Below, one piece after another: positions 42,428-50,815 of a stretch of DNA of 64,000 bases (position 1 is the first letter of the stretch; the number at the start of each line of letters is the position of its first letter). Origin of the DNA: Tissierellia bacterium (GTDB lineage Bacteria; Bacillota; Clostridia; Tissierellales; Peptoniphilaceae); NCBI GenBank assembly GCA_030535395.1, contig JAUNLK010000005.1, positions 52,384 through 116,383 on the forward strand. Direction: 5' to 3'. Made by a program: the position numbers and the translations under genes. Below the pieces are notes generated by a model, which was not told the DNA's origin, made no database searches, and was given only the letters and a program-made list of their open reading frames with translations.

Positions 42428-43467
42428 AATTTAATATTTTCCGGGCCCAAAGCTATGAGGGCCTCAGCCTCCGGAGGCGGATCATCATGGCCCTCCTCCT
42501 CTTGGCGGTCCTCGCCAGTCTACTGGTCAATGTGATGCTGGGCTCCTCCCAGATCCCCCTCCGGGAGGTCCTCTCCATTCTCTTCACTGGAGTGGGAGAG
42601 CAGCACAATCCCATGATTGTCCGCCAACTCCGCCTCCCCATGGCCCTCATGGCCGTGGTGGTGGGGGCTGCCCTGGGGGTGGGGGGCTGCGAGATCCAAA
42701 CCATACTCAAAAGCTCCATCGCCAGCCCCTACACCCTGGGCATCACCAGCGCCGCCTCCTTTGGGGCCGCCCTGGGCCTCATTGTCAACACCAATGTCCT
42801 CCAGGTCTCCGAGGCCGCCATGGTCACCGGCAATGCCTTCGCCTTTGCCCTCCTGGCCTCGGCCCTCATCTATGGCTTCTCCAGAATACGGGGCTCCAAT
42901 AGTGGCACCATCATCCTCTTTGGCATCGCCCAAAACTTCCTCTTTGGGGCCCTGACCATGGTCCTCCAGTACATCGCCGATGACGAGGACCTCCAGAGCC
43001 TGGTCTTTTGGAATATGGGGAGCCTCCTCAAGGCCACTTGGAGCAAATTCTTCATTGTGGCGGCAGTCCTCGCCCTCTCCCTGGCCCTTCTCATGAGCCG
43101 GGCCTGGGAACTCACCGCCATGACCCTGGACGACACCAAGGCCCGGAGCCTGGGAGTGGACACCGCCAGACTCAGGAAGCTGGTGATTCTCATCACCTCC
43201 CTTCTCACCGCCGTGGCCGTGAGCTTTGTGGGCACCATTGGCTTTGTGGGCATTGTGGCCCCCCACATTGCCCGGCAAATGAGCGGCGAGGATCAGCGCT
43301 ACTTCCTACCCATGTCTGCCCTGGTGGGGGCCCTGGTGGTCTCCGTGGCCTTTGCCCTGAGCAAGCTGGTCATTCCCAATGTTGTCCTGCCCATTGGCCT
43401 GGTGACCTCCATCATCGGCATTCCCTTCTTCCTGGCGGCCATTTTTCAGAAAATGAGGTGGAACTGA
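42424..43467 (+). CDS. FecCD/BtuC-family ABC transporter permease
   Basis: 347 residues with about ten membrane helices. Typical segments are RQLRLPMALMAVVVGAALGVGGCEIQTILKSSIASPYTLGI and the C-terminal FVGTIGFVGIVAPHIARQMSGEDQRYFLP, which contacts the ATPase. It overlaps the receptor gene by 4 bp and the ATPase gene by 1 bp. The substrate is inferred to be a corrinoid from the riboswitch; iron-siderophore carriers share the family. Confidence 0.93.
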   Translation: MKFNIFRAQSYEGLSLRRRIIMALLLLAVLASLLVNVMLGSSQIPLREVLSILFTGVGEQHNPMIVRQLRLPMALMAVVVGAALGVGGCEIQTILKSSIASPYTLGITSAASFGAALGLIVNTNVLQVSEAAMVTGNAFAFALLASALIYGFSRIRGSNSGTIILFGIAQNFLFGALTMVLQYIADDEDLQSLVFWNMGSLLKATWSKFFIVAAVLALSLALLMSRAWELTAMTLDDTKARSLGVDTARLRKLVILITSLLTAVAVSFVGTIGFVGIVAPHIARQMSGEDQRYFLPMSALVGALVVSVAFALSKLVIPNVVLPIGLVTSIIGIPFFLAAIFQKMRWN

Positions 43468-44264
43468 TGCTAGAAATCAAAAATCTCAGCTACAGCTATG
43501 GCAGAAGGGGCCGGGGCCGGAGGGTCCTCTCGGGCCTCCACCTCCACTTTCCCCCGGGCTTCAATGTCCTCCTGGGACCCAATGGGGCGGGCAAGACCAC
43601 CCTGATGAAGGCCATCTTCGGCCTCCTCCCCGCCCGAGGGGAGATCCTCCTCTGGGGGAAAAATATGGCCACCACCTCCATAGAAGAGCGCACCGCCCTC
43701 ATGTCCTATCTCCCCCAAATGGACATCATGACTTCCAACCTCACAGTCCTGGAGATCACCCTCCTGGGCCGCCTCCCGGAGCTGGGCTATCGAGTGAAGG
43801 AGGAGGACCTGAAGCTCGCCCTGGAGGCCCTCCACACCCTGGGGATCCCAGAGCTTGCCAGTCGCCCCTTCTCCCAGCTCAGCGGGGGCCAGCAGAAGCT
43901 GGTCCTCATTGCCCAGACCCTGGTCCGAGAGCCCCAGCTCATTCTATTGGACGAGCCAGTGAACTCCCTGGACATGCAGAAACAATTGGAGCTGTGCCAG
44001 ATTCTCTCCCGCATTGTGGCAGATGGCAGAGTCAGCGTCCTGGCCATCCTCCACGACATCAATTTGGCAGCGAGATTCGCCCGGCACATGGCCATACTGG
44101 ACGGCCAGGGCCGCCTTTACTCGGCGGGCAGCCCCCGAGAGGTCATCACCGAAAAGATGCTCCGGGAAGTCTACGGCGTCCGGGCCCAGGTCACCGAGGC
44201 CCCCGACGGGGTCCCCATGGCCGTGGCCCAGGCCTCCATTCATTCCCAGAAAACCGCCCCCTAA
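43467..44264 (+). CDS. ABC transporter ATP-binding protein (BtuD/FecE-like)
   Basis: 265 residues with Walker A GPNGAGKTT, signature LSGGQQ, Walker B LILLDEPVNSLD and the switch His in ILHDINLA. The ATG overlaps the permease stop (TGATG); the frame extends upstream inside the permease without support. It completes the importer. Confidence 0.94.
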   Translation: MLEIKNLSYSYGRRGRGRRVLSGLHLHFPPGFNVLLGPNGAGKTTLMKAIFGLLPARGEILLWGKNMATTSIEERTALMSYLPQMDIMTSNLTVLEITLLGRLPELGYRVKEEDLKLALEALHTLGIPELASRPFSQLSGGQQKLVLIAQTLVREPQLILLDEPVNSLDMQKQLELCQILSRIVADGRVSVLAILHDINLAARFARHMAILDGQGRLYSAGSPREVITEKMLREVYGVRAQVTEAPDGVPMAVAQASIHSQKTAP

Positions 44265-44286
44265 CTACCCAATCAAATGAGGATCT

Positions 44287-45108
44287 ATGCTTATGGATAT
44301 GAAACAGCTAAAAAAAGAGTGGGTCCACACCGACCAAAACTGGAGCCGGCACCAGGCCAAAATCTGGAACGACCGGGCCAAATTCTTCGCCTCCATGGCC
44401 ATCCCCAAAATGGACCAGGACCCCTTTCTCAAATACTTTCAGGAGAAAGTCCCCGAAATGGCCGGGGCCAAAGTCCTGGATGTGGGCTGCGGCGCCGGGA
44501 CCTATGCCCTGGCCCTGGCCGGTCACGTCCGGGAAGTGACGGGGACGGATATCTCCGAAAAAATGATCGCCGCCGCCCGGAAAAAGGCCCGGGAGCTGGA
44601 GGCGGAAAATGTCCACTTCTCCGTGGACAACTGGGACAGTGCCGATGTGGCGGCCCTGGGCTGGGAGAAAAACTTCCAGGTGGTCATGGCCCACATGACC
44701 CCGGCAGTCTCCGACCACCACACCCTGGAAAAGATGCTCTCCTGCGCCACGGAGCACTGCTTCACGGTGAAGCCCGCCCGGAGAACCGACTCCGTCCTGG
44801 ACCGGGCCTTCGCCCTGGTGGGCATCACCCAGCAGGCCCAGGAGATGGACGATGTCAGCCTCAATACCTTCGCCTACCTCTGGCTCAAGGGCTACAGCCC
44901 CGAGGTCTCCTACCACGATGTGGTGTGGGAGCAGAAGAGGACTCTGGAGGAGACCGAAAACTGGTGCATTGAAAGGGCCAAGCTCCACCGAAAACTGAGC
45001 CCGAAAGAGGAGGATGAGATTCGCCACTTCCTGGAGGGCCTTGCCGTGGACGGCTCCATCACCGAGATCATCACCTCCAAAATCATCACCATGTACTGGA
45101 AAATGTAA
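44287..45108 (+). CDS. Class I SAM-dependent methyltransferase
   Basis: 273 residues; motif I VLDVGCGAGTYALAL is at 63-77 and the acidic motif TDISEKMI follows. The C-terminal ~100 residues are helical and form no domain I recognise. The start at 44287 has GAGGATC close by; an ATG two codons on is equally possible. It follows the importer by 22 bp and ends at the same terminator, so it is co-regulated by cobalamin. Similar methyltransferases accompany metal or corrinoid importers in Firmicutes, but the substrate is unknown. Confidence 0.85.
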   Translation: MLMDMKQLKKEWVHTDQNWSRHQAKIWNDRAKFFASMAIPKMDQDPFLKYFQEKVPEMAGAKVLDVGCGAGTYALALAGHVREVTGTDISEKMIAAARKKARELEAENVHFSVDNWDSADVAALGWEKNFQVVMAHMTPAVSDHHTLEKMLSCATEHCFTVKPARRTDSVLDRAFALVGITQQAQEMDDVSLNTFAYLWLKGYSPEVSYHDVVWEQKRTLEETENWCIERAKLHRKLSPKEEDEIRHFLEGLAVDGSITEIITSKIITMYWKM

Positions 45109-45120
45109 ATTTAGCACCCC

Positions 45121-45148
45121 ATCGTGAGGATCCCTCACGATTTTTTTT
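45121..45148 (+). terminator. Terminator of the cobalamin-regulated operon
   Basis: ATCGTGAGG (45121-45129) pairs with CCTCACGAT (45133-45141), followed by T. Confidence 0.93.
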
Positions 45149-45256
45149 ATGGATATGTGCAACTCAGGGCCCAATTTTGTCATCTTGGGCCAAATTCCCC
45201 CACCTGAGCCCCAAAATCCATTAAGATACAATCACAACAGAGAAAGGAGGAAAGAC

Positions 45257-45691
45257 ATGGACGTAAGACTGGAGCTCTCCGAAAAATACCAGACCCCCCA
45301 CGCCGTCATCCACACCCACGCCATCACCCCCGAGGTACAGCGGGCCCTGGACTACCTGAGACTCCAACCGAGCCCCCTCACGGCCCAAAAGGACGACACC
45401 ACCGTCATCCTCAAGCCCCGGGAAGTGTATCTGATCCGCATCGAAGGGAGTAAAACCATAATCTACACCCAGAGGGAGCACTACCACACCAAAAAAAGAC
45501 TCTACCAACTGGTGGATCAGCTGGGAGAGGACTTCCTCCAAATCTCCAAACAAACCGTAGTCAATATGGCCCACATCCACAGCGTGGAGGCCAGCTTCAA
45601 TGGCACCCTCCTGCTGAAAATGAAAAACAACTTAACGGACTATGTGTCCCGAAAATACCTGCCCCAATTCAAGGCATACCTGGGGCTGTAA
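45257..45691 (+). CDS. LytTR DNA-binding domain protein
   Basis: 144 residues. The C-terminal ~95 are a LytTR domain (KPREVYLIRIEGSKTIIYTQREHY, LGEDFLQISKQTVVNMAHI, LTDYVSRKYLPQFKAYLGL); no receiver domain is present. The ATG follows AAAGGAGG. The next gene, 11 bp on, is a DUF3021 membrane protein. Such LytTR-DUF3021 pairs are known as a regulatory system in which the membrane protein restrains the DNA-binding protein; targets are unknown here. Confidence 0.9.
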   Translation: MDVRLELSEKYQTPHAVIHTHAITPEVQRALDYLRLQPSPLTAQKDDTTVILKPREVYLIRIEGSKTIIYTQREHYHTKKRLYQLVDQLGEDFLQISKQTVVNMAHIHSVEASFNGTLLLKMKNNLTDYVSRKYLPQFKAYLGL

Positions 45692-45702
45692 GGAGGCAAA
45701 GC

Positions 45703-46137
45703 ATGAAAAAGAAAAACCACCTACTCCAAAACATCCTGAAAAGCACCACAATGGCAGGCGCCTTCACCCTACTGGCCCTGGTGATCATGGACCTCACCGC
45801 CCAGGGCAACCTCCACCTGGAAGACTACAGCCTCACCAAAAGCGCCCTGGCAACTCTCGCCATCGGCCTGGGCTTCGGCCTCCCCGCCGGAGTCTACGAA
45901 AAAGAAGAACTCACCACCCCCCAACAATTCACCATCCACATGGGCATCGGCATCCTAGTCATGACCCTGGCCACCTACACCGCCGGCTGGCTCCCCAAAA
46001 CCATGGGCGCCTGGGCCATCACAGGCACCATCCTCGCCCAAACCACAGCCGCCCTCCTCATCTGGATCCTCCACTACCTCCACCAAAAAAAACTCGCCCA
46101 AAAAATCAACCAACAAATCCAGCAACTCCAAAAGTAA
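45703..46137 (+). CDS. DUF3021 family membrane protein
   Basis: 144 residues with four predicted membrane helices (about 13-33, 45-62, 76-95, 103-122) and a charged C-terminal tail (HQKKLAQKINQQIQQLQ). It is the usual partner of a solitary LytTR regulator and probably its membrane-bound inhibitor. The coding strand is extremely G-poor and A/C-rich compared with most of the window. A bidirectional terminator follows. Confidence 0.88.
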   Translation: MKKKNHLLQNILKSTTMAGAFTLLALVIMDLTAQGNLHLEDYSLTKSALATLAIGLGFGLPAGVYEKEELTTPQQFTIHMGIGILVMTLATYTAGWLPKTMGAWAITGTILAQTTAALLIWILHYLHQKKLAQKINQQIQQLQK

Positions 46138-46173
46138 AGCCCAGAGCCCAAGGGCCCCGAGCTAAAATCTCCA

Positions 46174-46207
46174 CAAAAAAAGTTCTCAGCATTCTGAGAA
46201 CTTTTTT
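46174..46207. terminator. Bidirectional terminator between DUF3021 and niaR
   Basis: AAAAAAGTTCTCAG and CTGAGAACTTTTTT enclose a 4 nt loop; A-run and T-run serve both convergent operons. Confidence 0.92.
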
Positions 46208-46211
46208 GCTT

Positions 46212-46730
46212 TTAGTTTTTTTGTTCCAGGAGGTAGCCGGCTTTTTTTAGTTCTTCGTGGATTTCTTCCAGGGTTTCTGTGTGTTCTGCTTCTACGGTGT
46301 GTTGGTGGATGCCGTCTGCCAGGGTGAGGAGGGGGATGCCTTGGTTTTCTTCCATTTTTTGGATGAATTGGCGGACGTCTCTTCGGCTGGTGAGGTTGAG
46401 GTCTCCTTTGATTTCTCCGTAGACTGGGTTTTCTACGATGACGTCCAGGACTTTGCCTCCTGCGTCCACGAAGATATTGAGTTCTCTTTCCAGGTCGTGG
46501 GGGCTGTGGCGGACGTGGTAGCGGCGGGTGAGTTTTCCGGTGGGTTCTTGGATGCAGTAGCCTCTGGGGGTGGATAGGATTTGTTCTTCGGAGGCTCTCA
46601 AGAGTGCGATGTCCTGTACGATGACTTGGCGGCTGACTCCCAGTTTTTCCGCCAGGGTGGCTCCGGACACGGCTGCTCTGCTGTTTTGCAAGATTTCCAT
46701 GATTTTTTGTCTTCTGGCTTCTCCCTTCAT
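46212..46730 (-). CDS. niaR: Transcription repressor NiaR (3H-domain NAD biosynthesis regulator)
   Basis: 172 residues: winged helix (SGATLAEKLGVSRQVIVQDIALLRA) and a 3H domain with conserved histidines in RRYHVRHS and HQHTVEAEH that bind metal and niacin. NiaR represses NAD synthesis genes when niacin is present. It is the last gene of the nadA-nadB-nadC-niaR operon and therefore likely autoregulated. Coding strand is A-rich compared with the upstream nad genes. Confidence 0.93.
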   Translation of the reverse strand: MKGEARRQKIMEILQNSRAAVSGATLAEKLGVSRQVIVQDIALLRASEEQILSTPRGYCIQEPTGKLTRRYHVRHSPHDLERELNIFVDAGGKVLDVIVENPVYGEIKGDLNLTSRRDVRQFIQKMEENQGIPLLTLADGIHQHTVEAEHTETLEEIHEELKKAGYLLEQKN

Positions 46731-46761
46731 CTGTGCCTCCTCTCCTGGGATGAGCTGTGGT

Positions 46762-47625
46762 CTAGGTTTCTCTTTCCACGGTGAGATGTTTCATGGACAG
46801 GTCCAGGACGGGGGCTCCGTAGGTGATGGCCCCGCTGGAGACGTAGTCCACGCCGATTTCGCCGATTTCCCGGAGTCGCTCTTGGGTGATATTGCCGGAG
46901 CACTCCGTCTCTGCCCGGCCGCCGATGAGGGCCAGGGCTTTTTTCATGGTTTCGTTGTCCATATTGTCCAGCATGATGATGTCGGCTCCCGCTTCCAGGG
47001 CCTCGGCCACCATGTCCAGGTTTTCCGTTTCCACTTCGATTTTTCGGACGAAGGGGGCGTGGGCCCGGGCTCTTTTCACAGCCTCGGTGATGCTGCCGCA
47101 GGCGTCGATGTGATTGTCCTTGAGCATGACGCCGTCGGAGAGATTGTAGCGGTGGTTTTTGCCTCCGCCCACTCGTACGGCGTATTTTTCGAAGATTCGC
47201 ATATTGGGGGTGGTCTTCCGGGTGTCCAACAGGACGGTCTTGTAGGGCTTCAGGATGTCGCTGTAGGTCCGGGTGAGGGTGGCGATGCCGCTCATTCGCT
47301 GGAGGTAGTTGAGGGCGGTGCGCTCTCCGGAGAGGAGGGTCTCCACTTTGCCTCTCACCACGCCGATGAGCTGTCCCTTTTCCACTCTGTCGCCGTCCTT
47401 GAAGGGCGTCTCGAAGCTGCTCTCCTCCTCCAGGAGGGTGAAGACTCGGCGGAAGACTTCCAGGCCGCAGAGGATGCCCTCCCCCTTGGCCATGAGCTGT
47501 ACCCGGGCCCTTTTCTCCTGAAGGCCGGTGGCCTCGGTGCTCACATCCCCCCAGCTGATGTCCTCTCGAAGGGCCATGGTGATATAGGGGTCCAGGTCCA
47601 GTTTAAATATTACGCCACTGCTCAT
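46762..47625 (-). CDS. nadC: Nicotinate-nucleotide pyrophosphorylase (carboxylating)
   Basis: Converts quinolinate and PRPP to nicotinate mononucleotide and CO2. 287 residues; REDISWGDVSTEA near the N-terminus, GEGILCGLEVF, the active-site block LDTRKTTPNMR, KYAVRVGGGKNHRYNLSDGVMLKDNH, and the C-terminal EVTLESGN-type region (DYVSSGAITYGAPVLDLSMKH). It overlaps nadB by 23 bp. Confidence 0.95.
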   Translation of the reverse strand: MSSGVIFKLDLDPYITMALREDISWGDVSTEATGLQEKRARVQLMAKGEGILCGLEVFRRVFTLLEEESSFETPFKDGDRVEKGQLIGVVRGKVETLLSGERTALNYLQRMSGIATLTRTYSDILKPYKTVLLDTRKTTPNMRIFEKYAVRVGGGKNHRYNLSDGVMLKDNHIDACGSITEAVKRARAHAPFVRKIEVETENLDMVAEALEAGADIIMLDNMDNETMKKALALIGGRAETECSGNITQERLREIGEIGVDYVSSGAITYGAPVLDLSMKHLTVERET

Positions 47626-48928
47626 AGAAGTCTTTCCCCTGCTTTCTAATTTCAGAGAGGACCAGCTCTCGATTGCTCCCCTCCAGCGACTCCGGGTCCC
47701 AGACCAGGGAAGGCTGGGGAGTGACTGAGGGTCCGGGGGCTCTGACCCGCTCTTTCAGCTCCTGTGCAATGGCCAGTGCCGCTCTTTCTGCGAAGACCAG
47801 GCTCTCCAGTAGGGAGTTGCTGGCCAGGCGATTGGCCCCGTGGACCCCATTGCAGGCCGTCTCCCCTATGGCATAGAGGCGCTCCATGGAGGTCTTGCCC
47901 TGGGTGTCGGTGCCAATGCCCCCCATAAGATAGTGCTGGGCCGGGGTGACGGGCACCGGCTCCCGGGTGATGTCGTAGCCCTCTTCCAGGCAGCGCTCAT
48001 AGATATTGGGGAAGTGGCTCAGGATCACCTCCCTGGGAATATCTGCAAAGCTCAGGAAGACGTGGTCGGTGCCCTGGCGCTCCATCTCGGCCTTGATGGC
48101 GGCGGCCACCACATCCCGGGGCTTCAGCTCGTCGGTGAAGCGCTGGCCCTGGTGGTTGATGAGCTTGGCCCCCTCTCCCCGGACGGCCTCTGAGATGAGG
48201 AATTTCCTGCCGGGCTCCCTGGAGTAGAGGGAGGTGGGATGGATCTGAATATAGGCGATGTTTCGAAGCTCCACCCCGTGGCGGAGGGCAATGGCCAGGC
48301 CATCCCCGGTGATATGGGGGAAATTGGTGGAGTGGTCGAAGAGGCCCCCCAGGCCCCCGGTGGCCAGGACCACGGCCCCGGCCGAGAGGAGCTCCTCTTG
48401 GCCCTCTTCATCCCTGGCCACAATGCCGTAGCAGCGCCCCTCCTCTGTGAGGAGATCCACCATTTCCACGTATTCCCGAGTGACGATGTTTTTCCGCTCC
48501 TGAACTCGCTCAATGAGCTTGGTGACAATTTCCTTGCCGGTGATGTCTTGGTGGTGGAGGATCCGGTATCTGGAGTGGCCCCCCTCCCGGGTGAAGGAGA
48601 GCTTGCCGTCGGCGTCCCGGTCGAAATCCACTCCCAAATCCAAAAGGCCATGGATGACGTGCTGGGAGCCCAGGAGCATATTCTCCACGGCCGCGGGATC
48701 ATTCTCGTAGTGGCCCGCCCTCATGGTGTCTTCAAAGTAGCTGTCAAAGTCCTCCGGCCCCAGCATGCAGCAGATGCCCCCCTGGGCCAGATAGGAGTCG
48801 CTGTTTTCCAATTTGTCCTTGGTGATCATGAGCACCTTGGCATCTTCCGGCAGATTCAGGGCGCAGAACAGCCCCGCCGCCCCCGTGCCCACAATAATGA
48901 CATCGTGGTGAAATTGTATTCTCTCCAT
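47603..48928 (-). CDS. nadB: L-aspartate oxidase
   Basis: FAD enzyme that oxidises L-aspartate to iminoaspartate, using fumarate as acceptor in anaerobes. 441 residues from the ATG at 48928; a GTG four codons upstream is the other option. The FAD loop is VGTGAAGLFCA; active-site segments include HSRYRILHHQDITG, IQIHPTSLY and HYLMGGIGTDTQGKT. The C-terminal helical region is shorter than in the E. coli enzyme (540 residues). It follows nadA within a few bases. Confidence 0.93.
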   Translation of the reverse strand: MERIQFHHDVIIVGTGAAGLFCALNLPEDAKVLMITKDKLENSDSYLAQGGICCMLGPEDFDSYFEDTMRAGHYENDPAAVENMLLGSQHVIHGLLDLGVDFDRDADGKLSFTREGGHSRYRILHHQDITGKEIVTKLIERVQERKNIVTREYVEMVDLLTEEGRCYGIVARDEEGQEELLSAGAVVLATGGLGGLFDHSTNFPHITGDGLAIALRHGVELRNIAYIQIHPTSLYSREPGRKFLISEAVRGEGAKLINHQGQRFTDELKPRDVVAAAIKAEMERQGTDHVFLSFADIPREVILSHFPNIYERCLEEGYDITREPVPVTPAQHYLMGGIGTDTQGKTSMERLYAIGETACNGVHGANRLASNSLLESLVFAERAALAIAQELKERVRAPGPSVTPQPSLVWDPESLEGSNRELVLSEIRKQGKDFYEQWRNI

Positions 48929-48940
48929 GGCTACATCCAC

Positions 48941-49846
48941 TCACTTTGCAAGTTCCAGCATTCGCTCCAGGGGGGCCTTGGCCCGGGCCATTTTATCCTC
49001 GTCCATTTCCATGGCAGGTTCCATGGTTTCCAGGGAGTGAAGGAGCTTTTCCAGTGTGATCAGCTTCATATCGGGGCAGATGGGGCCGCCGTCCATAAAG
49101 TGGAAGGTCTTGTGGGGATTTTTCTCCCGAAGCTCATAGGCCACCCCCTCCTCCGTGCAGATGATGAACTCCTCCCCCTCCGCCTCTGTGGCGTAATTGA
49201 TGATGCCACTGGTGCTGCCAATGTAGTGGGCGAGTTCCAAAATCTCGGCCGTGCACTCCGGATGGGCCAGGACCTCCGCCTGTGGGTGGCGCTCCATTTC
49301 CTCCAAGAGCCGCTCCCGGCTGAGGCCCGCGTGGACGTGGCAGTGGCCCTCATTGAGGATGAAATTCTTCTCCGGAAGCTGGGCTGCAATAAAGCGCCCC
49401 AGATTTTCATCGGGAACGAAGAAGATGTTCTTTTCCGGCAGGGCCCGCACCACCTTGAGGGCATTGGCACTGGTGACAATGACATCGCTGTGGGCCTTGA
49501 TCTCGGCAGTGGAATTGATATAGCACACCACCGCCAGATCCTCGTACGCTCCTCGAACCTCCTCAATTTTCTCCGGGCTCACCATATGGGCCATGGGGCA
49601 GTCCGCCGCCAGCTCCGGCACCAGTACCGTCTTTTCGGGATTCAAGATCTTGGCACTTTCCCCCATAAAGTGAACCCCGGCAAAGACAATCACCTTCTGG
49701 GGAGCCGCCATGGCCCTCTTGGCCAGGGCATAGGAGTCCCCCACAAAATCCGCCACCCGCTGCACCTCCGCCGGCACATAGTAGTGGGCCAAAATAATGG
49801 CATCCCGCTCCAATTTCAACTGCTGGACTCTCTCTTCCAAACTCAT
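48941..49846 (-). CDS. nadA: Quinolinate synthase
   Basis: [4Fe-4S] enzyme that condenses iminoaspartate with dihydroxyacetone phosphate. 301 residues. The three cluster cysteines are in AADCPMAH, HPECTAE and GGPICPDM, and AHYYVPAEVQ and VHFMGESAKIL match the family. First gene of the NAD operon; a dyad about 90 bp upstream may bind NiaR. Confidence 0.95.
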   Translation of the reverse strand: MSLEERVQQLKLERDAIILAHYYVPAEVQRVADFVGDSYALAKRAMAAPQKVIVFAGVHFMGESAKILNPEKTVLVPELAADCPMAHMVSPEKIEEVRGAYEDLAVVCYINSTAEIKAHSDVIVTSANALKVVRALPEKNIFFVPDENLGRFIAAQLPEKNFILNEGHCHVHAGLSRERLLEEMERHPQAEVLAHPECTAEILELAHYIGSTSGIINYATEAEGEEFIICTEEGVAYELREKNPHKTFHFMDGGPICPDMKLITLEKLLHSLETMEPAMEMDEDKMARAKAPLERMLELAK

Positions 49847-49930
49847 GCTCCACCCATTCCTTTTCCATAGATCTCTCGTTTATTTCTAAACCAATTTGAT
49901 ATCCACTGTGCCACGATTTGCCCCCAATGT

Positions 49931-49946
49931 CAATACATATGTCTTG
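49931..49946. promoter_or_regulatory. Candidate NiaR operator upstream of nadA
   Basis: Imperfect dyad CAATACAT|ATGTCTTG (one mismatched pair), about 85 bp before nadA, flanked by TGTC and GTCA. The operon encodes NiaR; binding is inferred. Confidence 0.4.
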
Positions 49947-50014
49947 TCAGTGAGCCGTGAGAAGAAAATTTTACAAACACAGCTCCAAAACCACGGCCAA
50001 AGAGGGAAATTTGA

Positions 50015-50049
50015 GCAACAAAAAAGGCAGTGCCACTGCACTGCCTGTG
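50015..50049. repeat. Left 35 bp direct repeat, terminator of the toxin-antitoxin operon
   Basis: This stretch matches 50780-50814 at 34 of 35 positions. It contains a hairpin GGCAGTGC-cact-GCACTGCC (50026-50045) followed on the minus strand by six U, ending the toxin-antitoxin transcript. Confidence 0.88.
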
Positions 50050-50078
50050 GGGAAGGGGGTCGGATGATCCTTCCCCTT

Positions 50079-50357
50079 CTAAAACAAATCACTGTGGGAG
50101 CCCGTTCTGATCAGCTTCAAAGTCAAAATCTCGCGGTCTACCTTGTAAATCAACAGCCAGTCCGGGGCCAAGTGGCATTCCCTCATGTCCACATAGTTCC
50201 TGGAATTTACCAGACCGTGGTCTCGAGAGGACTCGGGCAAGGGCTGTTCATTTCTCAGCATGATGACCACTTCCTCCAATTTTTTTGGATTGAAGCCCCT
50301 CTTTACTGCAAGCTTGTAGTCTCTCTTAAATTGACTGGTAAAGACTACTTTAAGCAT
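50079..50357 (-). CDS. Type II toxin, YafQ/RelE-type mRNA interferase
   Basis: 92 residues with the YafQ pattern: FKRDYKLAVKRGF, ESSRDHGLVNSRNY, DMRECHLAPDWLLIYKVD and C-terminal RTGSHSDLF. YafQ cleaves mRNA on ribosomes. Its start overlaps the antitoxin gene by 8 bp, giving coupled expression. GC content and codon use are lower than in the surrounding genes, consistent with transfer. Confidence 0.93.
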   Translation of the reverse strand: MLKVVFTSQFKRDYKLAVKRGFNPKKLEEVVIMLRNEQPLPESSRDHGLVNSRNYVDMRECHLAPDWLLIYKVDREILTLKLIRTGSHSDLF

Positions 50358-50613
50358 TTAACTCATCCATTAGATCTGAAAGCTCATCAAAGGGGCCAAA
50401 GACCTCGCCCTTTTCCGCCGCTTCCATGGCGGCATAGGTGGTTGCATTTGGTTCATCAATCTTCACTTCAAAGGGAAGTCCGTGACAGCGAAGGGCCTGC
50501 CTGTAAAAGATTCCAGTTGCCGTACTCAGATCCATGCCAAGGGACTTAAAGAGGGCAGATGCCTGAGCTTTTAGTTCCGGTTCCATTCTAATGGTCATAT
50601 TTTCCTTTGCCAT
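50350..50613 (-). CDS. RelB/DinJ family antitoxin
   Basis: 87 residues. The N-terminal ribbon-helix-helix (NMTIRMEPELKAQASALFKSLGMDLSTATGIFYRQAL) binds DNA and the tail wraps the toxin. The ATG at 50613 follows GAGGAG with a suitable gap; the longer frame upstream crosses the promoter. The pair is probably autorepressed through dyads overlapping the promoter. Confidence 0.93.
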   Translation of the reverse strand: MAKENMTIRMEPELKAQASALFKSLGMDLSTATGIFYRQALRCHGLPFEVKIDEPNATTYAAMEAAEKGEVFGPFDELSDLMDELNA

Positions 50614-50649
50614 ACAAAAACTCCTCTCTCCTCCTTGAATTTCACCTAG

Positions 50650-50689
50650 AGTATATCCAATATACATTGGCAGTGCAAGTGCATTGCAC
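50650..50689 (-). promoter_or_regulatory. Toxin-antitoxin promoter with two operators
   Basis: On the minus strand -35 TTGCAC and -10 TATACT (50655-50650) are 17 bp apart. A perfect dyad GTGCAA-gtgca-TTGCAC (50673-50689) covers the -35 and CCAAT-atac-ATTGG (50657-50670) fills the spacer, ideal for autorepression. Confidence 0.75.
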
Positions 50690-50779
50690 ATAAAAATGCG
50701 TCATCCTGGGACGCCCCAGGGTGGAAACCCATTCCACCCATATAATTTCTTAGATCGAAGCTCCTACAAAAATTTTGGG

Positions 50780-50814
50780 GCAACAAAAAAGGCAGTGCCT
50801 CTGCACTGCCTGTG
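50780..50814. repeat. Right 35 bp direct repeat, terminator of tmRNA
   Basis: Near-identical to 50015-50049 (one mismatch). The hairpin GGCAGTGC-ctct-GCACTGCC (50791-50810) with six U on the minus strand terminates tmRNA, starting immediately after its CCA end. Confidence 0.9.
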
Positions 50815-50815
50815 T

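Noticed and set aside
44277..44972. Second protein overlapping the methyltransferase in another frame
   Set aside because: The translation is Gly/Pro/Arg-rich shadow sequence; the methyltransferase frame has clear motifs.
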